A DNA stretch of 64,000 nucleotides, taken from Struthidea cinerea. Lineage: Eukaryota; Chordata; Aves; Passeriformes; Corcoracidae. A program made the position numbers and the translations under genes. The notes under the pieces are model-generated. The model was not told the DNA's origin and did no database searches. It saw only the letters and a list, made by a program, of their open reading frames with translations. The stretch spans positions 4,544,936 to 4,608,935 of the forward strand of contig VZTI01001048.1 of assembly GCA_013397865.1 (NCBI GenBank). Direction: 5' to 3'. Positions within the stretch are counted from its first letter, which is position 1. Every line of letters begins with the position of its first letter. Below, piece after piece: positions 1 to 12,191 of the stretch.

Positions 1-340
1 CGATGTCTGCATAAAGAATGCTAGACAAGAGCAAAAGGAAAAAGCAGGATAAGTGAAATATGAAGATACGCCAATTCCACAGTCAGCATAACTACTGAAA
101 TGCATTTAACAGAAAGCACCTCTCTCCTCTTTGGGGAACAACTCCAGCAAAAAGGGTTCAAGTATCTCCCCTGATTTAGAATACAGAACACCAGTTCACC
201 ACACATTATCTTCCCATAACAGGAAAGAAGCTCACTTCAGCCTGAAATTCTGCCTTCAGATTTTAATTTCACTGGACCGTATGTACTGATAAGAATCAGA
301 AATTTGTATTGATACAATTAGCTCTAGAGTTTCCACTTAC
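1..340 (-). other. ADCY7: ADCY7 intron (partial)
   Basis: Intronic sequence downstream of coding exon 5 on the minus strand. I see no further exon and no repeat here. Confidence 0.8.
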
Positions 341-489
341 CTAACATTTTGGTGCCTTTTTACATATAAACTGTGGAAGTTGTTGTCATGCATTTGCCTG
401 TTATCATTAGTTTCCTTCAGTCGCTCAATGATTGCCAGCTTCATTTCCATAGAGATATGAGCAGGTAGGATGGATAAAAGCAAATTTTC
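341..489 (-). CDS. ADCY7: ADCY7 coding exon 5 (from residue 230)
   Basis: A 149-base exon that begins ENLLLSILPAHISMEMKLAI and ends YVKRHQNVS, with the last codon split after two bases. The acceptor is ctttttag and the donor is gtaagt. It carries the LLLS-LP-H motif just before the C1a catalytic domain. The next exon should begin with the metal-binding Asp motif of C1a, but it is not found in bases 1-338, so it lies outside the window. Confidence 0.94.
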
Positions 490-3400
490 CTAAAAAGAAT
501 GGGGGGGAAATAATTATGCAAAATTATTAACACAGTTAAGTTTGAAACTGCAGAATTTTACTGACTGCAAGAAGGCATTTAAGAAAAACAAAACAAAAAT
601 GCCTTTATTCAAATAGCTTTTGAGTAATGCATGTCAGGTTTCCCAGAAGACACTTTTACATTGCTGTTCTCCAAGTTACTGGTTTTACAATTATGCAAGG
701 ACGCTGCATATTCTGTCTTTTGTTCCTTGTGGCCTAGGTGTGACATCCCCTTGTAACCATGAAACACAAGCACAAAAAAATTCAGTATTCAGTACTACAT
801 TTTCTGGATAAATTACATTTTGTTTTGTCCACTAATCTCAGTGTTTGGTTGGCATTGTCCGATAAAGCTTCTGTAAAAGTTTATGTTCTGTACCTAACAA
901 TCTAGTCCGTATTAAAAATATTTGTAAATTATCAAATGCTGGAAAAGCAGCAACAGATACAAAAGTTCCAGCTACATGCTGCTATAGCTTAAGTGAACCA
1001 GGAAACAATGCCACTGAAATGAAGTATTTTGAACTGAACGAGAAACAGACTCCTCCAAACCCACTTCCATTGTCTGTCTATTCAGGGCACTGTTTTACAC
1101 TGACTCAAAAGCCCACTCTTCAAAGAAGACCCTGGTAAGTTGCTGGGCAGAAGAGGATGACAAAAAGAGAATCCTTTGAGCCAGGAAAGGCTCTCCCATC
1201 CCAGAGATGGAAGAGGAAATGTTGTGTGGAGCAGCTACAAGCAGGAACTTTTTCAGACGACATCAACAGCAAGATTAACACATTGTGCAGCCAAGTAAAA
1301 TGCTAAATGCTGTCCCCTGGGGACAAATCCTAGTCCCCTTTTCCTGAATACCCGCTGCAGCCATGTGCAGACAGCAGTAAGGTGCCAGGGTTACTTGATT
1401 AGTGCCTGCCACCAAGAAGAAATACCCTGGCATCACAGTGGAAAGGACATCAAGTAGTCCTTGAGCATCAAGTACTCGTCTACACAAGGTACAGGCAGCA
1501 GTTTAGTTTGAGACTGATCCCAGAAATAGAACCACCTCCTTTCCCTTATCTACTGTTTTGGTACAAGGAGAGTCAACCCTGGGAAAGAATTTAAACTGAC
1601 AGCCGAATCCCAGGGAATATAACAGGGCCATGGGAGGCTGACACATCTCTCAGTTTTCAAGGAAGCAGTGAGGAACCCTGAACTGCAGTTCTCACACCTT
1701 TTTCACAGAGAAGAAGTGGGTGGCAAAAAGGATACTCAGAATTGCCTGACAAATTGCAACATGGATGAAAAGAAAGCTCTCCATAGACTTAAGCACATTT
1801 ACACTTCAAACAAGCAACCATTAAAAAAAAAAAAAAATCTCAAAACCAAAATCGTGAACACCCATGGAAGTGAGTACATTGCCCAAGAAATGAGAGCACA
1901 CTGCCGGCATAAGGCGATCAGAGGCTTCCCTGGCGGCTGCATGGGGAAATTCTGCCAGGGCTTTCATGCATGTTTGTCATCTCATCTCCCAAGATTAGCA
2001 TCAGAGAACAGATCGCACTAGCAGTGTGGCATTTTCTTCTCCTCAGTTTGATCAGGTCAGTCACTTTTCAGCCCCTTCCTTTTATCTAATAACTGGTGGG
2101 CAGAGAACACAGTACACATCAGCCTTGTAGAGCTCTTCTTAACCCTGTTTAAACCAGGAAAGGTGCCCTAGTTTCGGCTTTGATATCTCTCTACAATCAG
2201 TCCTCAGCAAGAAATTCATGTTCCTTGCTTATTCTTTGAATACCACTGGAGTTTATGGAAACAAATACCGTAATCTATTACATGATTTTTCTTTTCCCTT
2301 CGCACCCAATTTTCTCCTTCTACCAAAGGAAAAAATAGTTTGTGAGACATTAAAATATAAGAACAAATAATAGTTTAGAATTCAGTGCAAAAAAAGATGA
2401 CCAAGGGAAACATAAAACTAACTGCTAAAATTACCTTACAAGTAATTTCAGGGCATTAAGAGCACATTCTCAAGTTACCTTAGGCCAGTTCCTGGAACAG
2501 TTTATTCTAGCAAAAAAGGAACTAAAATGACTGGCAATTACATTCCTGTTACAAATACTGTGATTTTCATGTAGACAAGCCCCAGAGAACAGCTTCCTCC
2601 CTTTAACTTCCTTCTTTTGTTACACATGGCACAACTTTTATTTTTGACACTAGGTGGGTATCACAAGGATTGGACCAAGCCTTTCGACATCGATTAGTCA
2701 CCAACGCTATGAATTTATACAGACTTAGGAAACAAAAACAAGCAATTCATATCATGAACTAGCTCACTCACTTGTTGCCTCTTCTCAACCTTCAGTTTCA
2801 TTCGGACCTGAATGCACTTTAAGGTGTATCTGTACAAATCCCACGAAGCAACCTGCATTTGGCGTTTGTGAAATGCACCCACGAAGTTGCCACAAAGGAA
2901 AATTACAGCATTGGCAAGGAGCTGCACAAGAAGAAAAATATTTACCTACTGCAGGGCAGTCACTGATACTTCACTAAAACACGTATTAGTCCCATAAAAA
3001 CGATCAATCCCAGACCATGTTTCATTTCCTCTTACCCCATCCCATAACAAATCACGGTGTTGCTATCAGCCAGGATGGACCTGGCAGATACAAGCTAACA
3101 TTCACAGCCACAGACATTCCTGCGCAAACACCCAGCAGAATAATGAAACAGAAAATCATATTATATCATTTAACATTTATTTGCAGGCACCAGTGTTTGA
3201 TTTGTGGAAAACCAGTGCACAAACTCCCGCATCAGCACGCTGCGTGGAGTCTGGCACAGGCCTGCACAGAATGAGCTGGGGTGCTGCTCTGAACACACCC
3301 TGCTATGAGTGCTGGGAGCCCTGAACACAGCGAGCAGCACTCCCAGGCCCTGCTGACACCCCAGGGCAGCAAGGGCTGCTTTGATCCACCCTGTGGGCAG

Positions 3401-6400
3401 TGCCTGATGGAGTTAGGAAGGCCCACCTGAACGAGCACAGATTGGGAAGGATGACTGTGACTAAGTTAGGCATATTTTTAACAACTTAGTTTAAAAATTA
3501 ACAAAACAATCCTGCTTTTTCCACTTTGGTCAGAAAAACAAAATGCACAATAGGTTTAAAAATTTGCAATTTTACAAAAAGCTCAAGATTTTTTGGGCCC
3601 AAGCTCCAAATCCATGAACTTGAAACATCCATGTGAAAGTTTGGAACTTTTCTAAACAGAATACTTATGCCAAAAGCAAAGGGTAACATGACTAGGGTAT
3701 TTCATTATGTAACCAAGTTATTTCCTTACCTGAAACAGAATGGATTCCTTATTTTCTTGTGAAGTCATGATTACCACAGTGCTTAGAACAATAATATGGG
3801 AGAGAGCAGAAACAACACTAATTATGACAGCACCTCTCATCCCAAAGGGCAGCATGGTATAAACTGTGAAGATTATGAACAGAAAGAATGGCACCTTTGG
3901 AAAGAAAAAAAAAAAAAAAAAAAACGGTCACTACAGAAATAGGAGCAAAGAAGCAGGATTCTAGCTCAATTTCGGGCTGAACAATTAGATATTGATGTTT
4001 CAAAACCCAGTTAAAACCATAAGGACAGTGGTAGTTCTAAGAGTTTTGAGGAATTAACAGCTATAGATTCATAGACTAGATGGGTTAACATGATGTATCA
4101 GCTATAATTTTTTTCAGTTGTCCTTGCCCTTTATCCTGAACTTATCCTTTACAGCTGGAAATGCACTTTGGATGCACTTTGTACTCACACATCAGGAACA
4201 GCGTGTTGCAAGGGTAGCAATACTGAATAGAATCAGATTTCTCACCTTCTGCAAGATATTTTTCTAATTTTAACATCACCCAATCACATGTGTATGTTTG
4301 CTTCGTGTCTGATAAAAACCAAAAATCCAACCAATATTTCCTGGTCCTCCCACAAGAGAATAACCTTTATTACCACTAACCATGTATTTAGCTGCACAGA
4401 TTCTACAACATGCACAACAGGCCACCAAACTGCTCCACTTCAGTGAGAAGGTCTGTAAAACTTAAATCCATATTTATAGACTTGTTACAACTGGTAGCTT
4501 ATATATATGGAAACTAACAACCCTGATCAGAGGAATGTACTGGAGTGTTCCTGGCTCAGCTCCTTCTCATCATGGCAACTCAACTCGTGCCATTCCAGAG
4601 AAGAGCTTCCTTTGAGGATGTCTCAAGGTCCAGTCTGCCCTTAAATGTTTTGCCAGAATAGATAGTTTGACTGGGACAACAATAAACAGACAAACAGGCA
4701 AATAAAAGTTATCATTCAATGAAAATATTTTTCTGTGTGTATCTTACTATTTTAGCTGGAGTAAAAACATTTTTTTCTGCCGTATGTGCAACCCCCATCA
4801 CACAATGTTCTGAATGCTGTGTGATAGTTTTGTAAACGTGGGCAAGTAAATGCCATACCTGCATTTAAAGAGTAGCTTTAATTAGTGGAAAATTCATAAC
4901 TTGAGGTGAAAGCCTGAAATTAATCTATTCACTCTTCAGACTAGGGCGTCCTTATATTTTAGACTTAAAATCAATATGAATGAATTATTACCACACCACA
5001 TTGGCTTGCAGCACTGAAAGCAGCAAAAACCAGTCTTGCTTTGTTATGTATTTGCATTTATAGTTAAGAACAATACATTTGGGGGGATTTTCCTGAGGTA
5101 ATAGGCACTTCCTTAAGTTAAAAAATACTGAACAGCAACTCCAAATATACAGTTCTGGATCCAGGCCATAATGCAAATCAGATTTTGGTTGTTTAACTGA
5201 TAATTTATATCTTTCTTTATTCAAATAAAGAAGGGAAGGGGCAGAGTCTGTAAAACAAGATAAAAACAAGATAAAAAGTCATTTTTATTTAATTAAAACT
5301 CTTCTGCTTGCATTATGAGATCTTAGGAGGAGTTTCCTACAAATTATGATATTTTTGGCTTCATGAAATCGCCCATCTTCTGATCAGAGATAGCAAGCAA
5401 TGGAGTTTAGCCACACCCAGCAATGCCAGGATGTGTCATTAATTCTTATTGTTCACTTCACCTCTCCCACTGGCTTAAAAACCTGCTCCCTAGGGCACAC
5501 CCAGCTCTGGAGTCCTTCATACATTTCTTGAACACCTCTTTGACCCATATAAATTATCAAAGCAAGTATTATTAATAAAAAATTCTCTCAGAGATTAATT
5601 CATAGTAATTAAGGTTTAGTAAAAATCCTAAATAAAAATACAGTTCAATTACAACTTAAATATGCAATTCCCACATAGATTTATGAAGTTATCCAATTTT
5701 CTCACTGAAATGTGTTTTCACTATAACACAGAATACCAACTAAAATTTACTGCAATAAATCAGCAAAACAAATTTTTAAAAGTTAACCTAAATCTCATAA
5801 AAGTTATTATGCAGTTATTATATTCTGAAAAAATAAAGCACAGCAACACATTCATACAAACACATCCACAGCTGACTACCAGTTCCATGTAAGTACCTGA
5901 ATGAACACAACATACTTACCTGTTCCCACAGCTGATAATCATTTCCTTTTTCAAAAAGGGATACATATCCCACAGTGAGGAAGCAGACCCAAATCATCAC
6001 TCCAAATAACGTCAGCCATCTCCGAAACAGGGATTCCATACACAGCAGGAAGTACATGACTGCAAACATGGCCAGGGCAGCACACACTGCAATGATGAAG
6101 ACAAGGTGGGAATGTGCTTCCTGCAAAAGCAAAAAAAAGGGTTACAGCTGGTCCAAATGTCCCCTTTAGAAAAATGAAAAATGCATCTATACTGTCCTGG
6201 AAACAGCTTGGATGCTTTTAAAATAAGTTAACCTGAGTTCCTAAGTAGACTAGCTGTGGCAGCATGAACAGTTCCTGATATTCACACATACGGAGATAAT
6301 AAATACTATTATAGATACTCATTCTACCTCAGTTCCACCACTATTGTTTTCCAAACTAGCTTTAAAGACAAACCCCAAACCACTAAGTTCTAACTATACT

Positions 6401-7557
6401 ATATCTATAATGCAGATGTACTCAAAGAAATGTATTTAGAGTTCAAACTTTGCTAAAGAGGAGTGTAACAGCTCTCTTTCTAACTTTTATTGGAGATAAA
6501 TAGTTAAAAATAGTGTTGCTACTTTTTTTCCCTTCCTAAGAAATAAAAGGTAAAATGGACAGAAGTGCAATTGGTGAGATTTGATTTGCTGCTAAAGAGA
6601 GACTTGAAGACCCTTTATCATGAAGCACAGTGTTTGGAAAGCGTTGTTAGAAGGCAATGAAAGATTATAACAGCTACTTTACTACCTTTTTACAACATTA
6701 TCTTTAAATCAACTCCTCTTTTTACCAGCTGTCAGCTGAGCGTGTAGAACACCAAATTTCTTTACGGAAAATCAAATTACACTACATAAAAAAATCTTCA
6801 AGCTGCATCTTTTCTATGCCTATAGGATCACTGCTCTTTGCTAAATAAATATTGATTCCACCGATCACCCACCGTACTGGGAGATTGCTGTGGTTTTATT
6901 AAGGAAAAAAGGAAAAGAAAAAAAAGGAAATTAACATCTACAAATCTTTTAAGAAAAAATAACCTCGGAAATAACCTAACGAATAACCAACAAGTCACTA
7001 CAATATTTTATAGTCCTTAGATGACTCTTAAAAAATACGAGAAATGCAGGATATTTTAACTTACGTTCCTGTTCCTTCCTTGGCCCTTTTAATACTTACT
7101 ATCATAGCTAGCATTCAATACAGATTATGATTTGTTCCTAGCATATTGAAAGGAAAGAACAATCCTTTTAGCAGCTGTACATGTGCCTGAAAACAGTCTC
7201 CACTCTTCCCATCCCTTCAAAAACATGCACAGCATTACATGCACAGTTACTCGATTTCTTTCAGCGCTGCAACTCTGATGCCATGTGGCTCAAAATATTA
7301 TATAGCCAAAAACGTTTATTGTGCTGGCACAGTGACTCCTTATCATCTCTGGAAACATTGAACACACACAAAAGACGTTTACTCACATTAGTAACAAAAA
7401 AGATTATAATTAGGGTAGTCCAGAAGAGGATTGCAATGAAGAGCAGCAGCAGCAGGAGGGGATGCTGCTGGCTGGTGTAGCGGTACTTCTCGTAGAGCGG
7501 GTCTGACATCCTGCAGTCATCGCTGTCGTTGAAGAAGTATTTCCCTTTAGCTGGCAT
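341..7557 (-). CDS. ADCY7: ADCY7 gene, 5' coding part (five exons): adenylyl cyclase type 7, partial
   Basis: Adenylyl cyclase 7 is a plasma-membrane enzyme that makes cAMP from ATP and is stimulated by G-alpha-s, G-beta-gamma and protein kinase C. The joined exons 7387-7557, 5920-6120, 3730-3894, 2772-2921 and 341-489 give 278 codons plus two bases. The first four junctions all fall between codons. The protein starts MPAKGKYFF and has hydrophobic segments at about residues 33-55, 63-84, 92-113, 125-141, 145-167 and 180-196 (the six-helix M1 domain). A charged helical linker follows, up to HQNVS at the edge of catalytic domain C1a. I recognise type 7 from the MPAKG start, the ALYEKY-like motif (here PLYEKY) and LLANAVIFLCGN. 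C1a, M2 and C2 lie beyond base 1. The start codon has A at -3. Family certain; isoform 7 very likely, and supported by the neighbouring TENT4B. Confidence 0.93.
490..2771 (-). other. ADCY7: ADCY7 intron between coding exons 4 and 5
   Basis: A 2,282-base intron with GT-AG ends. It contains a short A13-type run near 1822 and nothing else I can name. Small open frames here (for example 1668-2021 plus) show no recognisable protein features. Confidence 0.8.
2772..2921 (-). CDS. ADCY7: ADCY7 coding exon 4 (residues 180-229)
   Basis: A 150-base exon, 50 codons, starting LLANAVIFLCGNFVGAFHKR and ending KVEKRQQ. The acceptor is cttgtgcag and the donor is gtgagt. It encodes transmembrane helix 6 and then the cytosolic signalling helix that links the membrane domain to C1a. 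Position 206 is Trp (VASWDLY), where I recall Arg in the human protein. Confidence 0.95.
2922..3729 (-). other. ADCY7: ADCY7 intron between coding exons 3 and 4
   Basis: An 808-base GT-AG intron. It includes a GC-richer patch at about 3230-3430 with no recognisable coding content. Confidence 0.8.
3730..3894 (-). CDS. ADCY7: ADCY7 coding exon 3 (residues 125-179)
   Basis: A 165-base exon, 55 codons, from VPFFLFIIFTVYTMLPFGMR to ESILFQ. Transmembrane helices 4 and 5 lie here. The LPFGMRG turn between them is characteristic of the ADCY2/4/7 group. The donor is gtaagg. The acceptor ctttccaaag follows an unusually long adenine run on the plus strand (3905-3924), so the polypyrimidine tract is almost pure T. 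Both ends are phase 0. No open frame of useful length shows this exon; it was found by reading the reverse complement. Confidence 0.94.
3895..5919 (-). other. ADCY7: ADCY7 intron between coding exons 2 and 3
   Basis: A 2,025-base GT-AG intron that starts next to an A20 run (T20 in the sense of the gene). The rest is plain AT-rich sequence in which I see nothing functional. Confidence 0.8.
3905..3924 (+). repeat. A20 homopolymer beside an ADCY7 splice acceptor
   Basis: Twenty A on the plus strand, ten bases from the exon edge at 3894. On the gene strand it forms the T-rich tract of the acceptor. Confidence 0.97.
5920..6120 (-). CDS. ADCY7: ADCY7 coding exon 2 (residues 58-124)
   Basis: A 201-base exon, 67 codons, from EAHSHLVFII to YQLWEQ. 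The acceptor is gcttttgcag and the donor is gtaagt. It encodes transmembrane helices 2 and 3 separated by the short loop MESLFRRW, the family's usual Arg-Arg-Trp turn. Both ends are phase 0. Confidence 0.94.
6121..7386 (-). other. ADCY7: ADCY7 intron between coding exons 1 and 2
   Basis: A 1,266-base GT-AG intron of AT-rich sequence. No other feature is seen. Confidence 0.8.
7387..7557 (-). CDS. ADCY7: ADCY7 first coding exon (residues 1-57)
   Basis: Reads MPAKGKYFFNDSDD... and ends at ...FFVTN, with donor gtgagt at 7381-7386. It holds the short cytosolic N-terminus and transmembrane helix 1. A run of six leucines in the helix is encoded partly by CTG/CTC codons (7440-7457). The start is the ATG at 7555-7557 in context gagaagATGC, with a purine at -3. 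The exon continues 5' as untranslated sequence; possible acceptors ending that part are at 7614/7615 (gtagcttcag) and 7626/7627 (ctctttgaag). Confidence 0.92.
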
Positions 7558-7626
7558 CTTCTCCCAGGCTGGCTGCTATTTCTCTCAGTCCCCAGTGCAC
7601 ACAATACGACACAGCTGAAGCTACTG
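7558..7626 (-). other. ADCY7: ADCY7 5' untranslated part of the start-codon exon (approximate)
   Basis: Sequence directly upstream of the ADCY7 start. Two AG sites with upstream pyrimidines could end the exon: just above 7614 or just above 7626. I cannot choose between them. If instead transcription starts locally, the untranslated region would extend further, to about 7.8 kb. Confidence 0.4.
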
Positions 7627-10600
7627 CTTCAAAGAGAAGTTTTGTCGTTTCGCTGCTGCCTCTGTGATCTTTAGGCACACCGAGTAACCCACGTTCTCTG
7701 ATTTTACTTCTCATGAGCACTAACTTCAGATTTCCAAGGAAATCGAAAGCAAGAATTAGCCTCCCCAAAACCACAGGCAATTCATCATCAGCTCTAAGCG
7801 TGAAGCTCCAGATCAACTTGCACTGGCGCAGATAAGCGTTTTTGGCATGCGGGTTTTTTAATTATTCCTTTGCAAGTCTCTAACTCCTTTCCATAAGCTT
7901 GAATCTCACTTCCTGGGATGAATTCTGCAGAGAGATAGGATTAGTGAATTAATAGTTAATCATACACAATGTTCCCCAAGGGGGGAAGGAATAAAAATAG
8001 TTGATTCCTTAAACTTTCCTTGAACTTTCTACCTGCATGCTCTGACCAGCGAGCAAAAGCTGTGTGCTGCTGGTGGGTGGGAGCCCAGGAGCCTCATGCG
8101 TGGGCAGTGGTGCCCAGCAGCGCTGGCCAAGGACTGCTCTGCTCACCCCGACTGCACCTTGCTCTGGCAACTCAAACATTTTCATATACAAAGGTACTAC
8201 ATGGAGTTTTTTGCCTTTTGAGCAAATGACACCGCTCCCGTGAGCGTGTTGTGTAACCCAATGCTCACAACTCTTTGGAAGCTGTGTGTGTCTCTGTGAA
8301 TGTGTATATATAATCTTTAATCACAATGTACTTGGCATTCTTTTTCAAAACACGCATCTTAAAAATTAAGAAATCTTCTTTTATTCATTTCACATTTAAG
8401 GCATAGAAAAATGAGAAAAGAATACAGCTGTCCAAGCCATAATTCATTAAACTTTTTTTTAAAAGATACTTAACATCTAGTTCTGTGTATTTCATTCCAC
8501 TCTAAGTAATACTGTTTCCAAGGCAATACATGTGTTCTGCTAACAATGAACATTAAGGAATAAACTGTATTGGCAATTACTAATGCCCAGTGTTTTTCAA
8601 ATAGGTTCATGAATATAGTTCATTCAATGCCAAGAGCCATAAAAACACAAGCACAGGGATGTGATGGAGGGAAGCATGAAAAACAGGATTTCATAAGTCT
8701 TATTAAAACTTGAGAACAGGACCACAGCTTCTCTGCCACTTGACTGCTGTCACCATGGTGCCCAAGGCCATTGCTCCAGGGAAAAAGAGCCCACTAAAAC
8801 CTGCTTGTTTTTGTTGTTGTTTTTTTTTTTTTCCTCAGAAAAGCCAAATGCCAGCCAGTTACTTTCAAAAAGCAAATGCTTAACTGCATATACACATTCA
8901 GACTGCATTCACACTACAAGCAGGAAAAAGTTTCAGAAACCATACTGAGCAATTCTGCCTCAGGTAAATAAAGCCAATCACTAACATACTATCCAATCAT
9001 TAATGACCAAGCAGGCAAAACCACATATACCAACAGTGAGACTGGACAAAAAACCAGTGTACTTCTGCAAAACGAGTAACTAGAACTTCTTGCCCAGAGT
9101 ATACTACAAATTTGGATTAATCACAAAAAAAGATCATGTTGTACCACTTTTATTCAGTAACACCCAGAATAAACTGACATACGAATTAATACATAAATAT
9201 GTACATATATATATAATACGTAAATAAAATTGAAGACCTCTTTTAATACATCTTTCCCATGTATACCTAATGTCTCACCTGTACTGGCTATTACTGAGCT
9301 TTTCATCATAATTAAAGTCCTCCCATTTTTCACTTAAAAAAAATATTCTGGTACTGATACTATTTGCATGTGTATAATAATGCTCTTAAAAAGAAGTGTG
9401 ACTCTCAGAAACCACTGACACTTAAAGGAGATATGAAGAAGAAATCAAAACACTTGCATCATGTTTTGATGCATTTTCCAAGTCAAAGGTAACTGCGCAA
9501 TTACTTCACTTGGCTGTAAGCCCATTTTTTCCTGAAGAAGAAACTGTCAGAAGGTGTGCACAGGGGCAAGTATTTCAATCTGAATTAGTCTTTCAGTAAC
9601 AAAGACAACACACTCCAGACAGTGGGAAGGTTTGTACTGTGATGCAGCAGAGAGGCAGACAGCTCATTAAACAGCCTGAGGAATTCCTTTACCATGGGGC
9701 TGGGGGTGCAGGAACTCACTCTGCCTGATGTGAACCACTAGGTGAAAGAGATGACAGGCTTGCTGTCCCAGTTCCCTCTAAAAGTGTATTTCAGAATAAA
9801 AACAATGAAAAAACTTCTTTAATATACTTGCAGAAATATTTTGAGGGTAATTTTGATGATACAGAGGTATTTCGAGAGACAACTTTGTTTTTCCAGTTAG
9901 CAGAATTCATTTTCAAAAAATAACTATTAATTGCTAAGCAGCAATACATCCACAATTATGTGAAACAAATTATCCTGTCTTGGGCTACTAAATATTAAAA
10001 TCAAAGAAAAATTCCTTTACAGCTTGCTTTCTGTCAAGATTATGCTTCTCCTGATTATGTCAATGAAAAAACAGTACCAAGGACAATGCAAATTCTACAG
10101 AATTATACTGTGTGGCTGTGGTTCAGTTATCTGATGCTCAAAAGATGAAAAATGGGTGCAGTGTCAGCTTGGAACTATCTCTGAATATTATTGAAGAGTT
10201 TTACAGGACAGCAAATTGAAGAGACATGTCTTTTCAATAGTCTAACCCATTTTAATAAAATAGAGATTGCTATCTCATTGATTTGTTTCTTCCTGGCTGA
10301 TCTCCATAGATGTGCATGGCAAGTAACTATGAATGACCCCTGGGTCACAGAACTTTCTTCTCAAAACTCTGCTAGGTAAAGAAAATCCCCAACATTACTC
10401 TATTGATTTACCAAGAATCCATGATTCACCACACAAGTGCTACTTTGAGATGAATAATTCAACTCTGAACTAGTTTCAATTTGAATCCCCTGTCCCACTG
10501 CCACAACCACCTCCCTTTTTAAAAGTCCCCACTTTTGGTGTCTTTCCTCTTTTGAATTTTTCCAACAACCTTCTGAAAATGTAGAAGGTAGATTTGAGAG

Positions 10601-12031
10601 AGAGAAAAAGATTTTGTTATGGATGGTATCACACACTAGACAATCAATCAACTCAACATGCTCCTGTGTATATGGTTAAGAATCATGTGAGCACTGAGCA
10701 CCATAGCATCACTTTTACTTTTTTTGGTCAGTGTTTCTTGAAGATTTGTTGTTATGACACACCAAGAGAGGTGTAACCCTGAAACAGCAACAAGCCACAA
10801 AAAAAAAAAGAACACTCCCAGGAGCACCCGTGGTAAACACACTGAGCCAAATGGGGACTGGATCTGGACTGCTGCCCTAACACCATGGAGCTCTGATCAG
10901 TAGTTTATCAAGAAAAAGCCTCATTTCTTTAGAAGCCTTCACTGTTTTTGGATGAAAAAGAGAAGGATTTGTCACTCAGGTTAGGATACACAAGGATATA
11001 TAAGAAACAATCCTGGCAGTATGAGTTAGAAACTGCACTGACAACCTTCAGGAGCGGCCACCAAACAAACTAATATGATTTAGTCAAATCTGTGTGAGCT
11101 CCACAGCCATTTGAAAGCCAATTAACATGAAAAACATATGGCCAGATAAAAAAAATTGCCCAATGAATAAGTAAGAACACTTGACATGTGAGAGGTATAA
11201 AAAACTGGACAACAGAACACCTTCCAGAACATGAATCAAAAGAGGTACTTCCTTCCAAATCTACTCTGTTTCAAGGCAGTGGAAACTAGGATGTGCCCAG
11301 ATTCAGCAACAGAAGCTTTTGTAGGTAAGTACTGGGCAAGACGTGACACAAAAGAGCAGCCACCTTTCGCCTGCAAGCAAAGACATTTCTACAAACCTGG
11401 GTATTGCTCTATGCTTTCCTCCCCACAGATGGGAATTTTCAAGCATTGCTAAATTCTCCAGTCTCCTACTGACACATCAATAGAATTTTCTCACAAAAAA
11501 TATGAAAGCAAATATTTTATTAGTCTATCAGGCTTGGACTGAAGCCCTTATGTTCTCCCAGGCTAGTTAAAGCTGTCCACCATGCTTTGTGTCAACCCAG
11601 CAGGTTGTCTTAAGAACTGGCCTGGACTCAGCAGCTGCAGAACCTCCAGCCACGGCCTGAACAGAGCCTGCAGAGCCCAGGTGTTTTAAAGAAACACACA
11701 CCAGCCCAAGGCTGTTGATGCGTGGGGTAATTTTGTTCCCTTCCTCCCCAGCGGTTGTCGCATGGAGCAGAGTGAGGGCAGACGGGGGAGGGGGAAAGGG
11801 AAGAGCATTCGAGACATGGAGAGAGCAGAGCACAAAGTCTCCCATCCCAGGGAGCTCCCCGCAGCTCTGGCACAAAGAGCAGTCTCCCCCCAGCAATGCA
11901 CAGTGGAGCAGCAGAAAGAACGATGTGCTATCTGATACAGAAGTCAGACTGATAACAACAGAACAGCTCTTGGGATGGCTTCCTTTATTCTCTGCCTCTG
12001 CAGAGTGTGAAGAGTTTCCAGGTGCTAGCTC

Positions 12032-12191
12032 NNNNNNNNNNNNNNNNNNNNNNNNNNNNNNNNNNNNNNNNNNNNNNNNNNNNNNNNNNNNNNNNNNNNN
12101 NNNNNNNNNNNNNNNNNNNNNNNNNNNNNNNNNNNNNNNNNNNNNNNNNNNNNNNNNNNNNNNNNNNNNNNNNNNNNNNNNNNNNNNNNNN
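12032..12191. other. Assembly gap (160 N)
   Basis: Run of 160 N inside a GC-richer patch (about 11580-12240). Proteins translated across it are artefacts. Confidence 0.99.

Noticed and set aside
4060..4095. Possible CR1 LINE tail (tctatgaatctat on the minus strand)
   Set aside because: Only about a dozen bases resemble the CR1 3' end, and no CR1 body is recognisable beside it.
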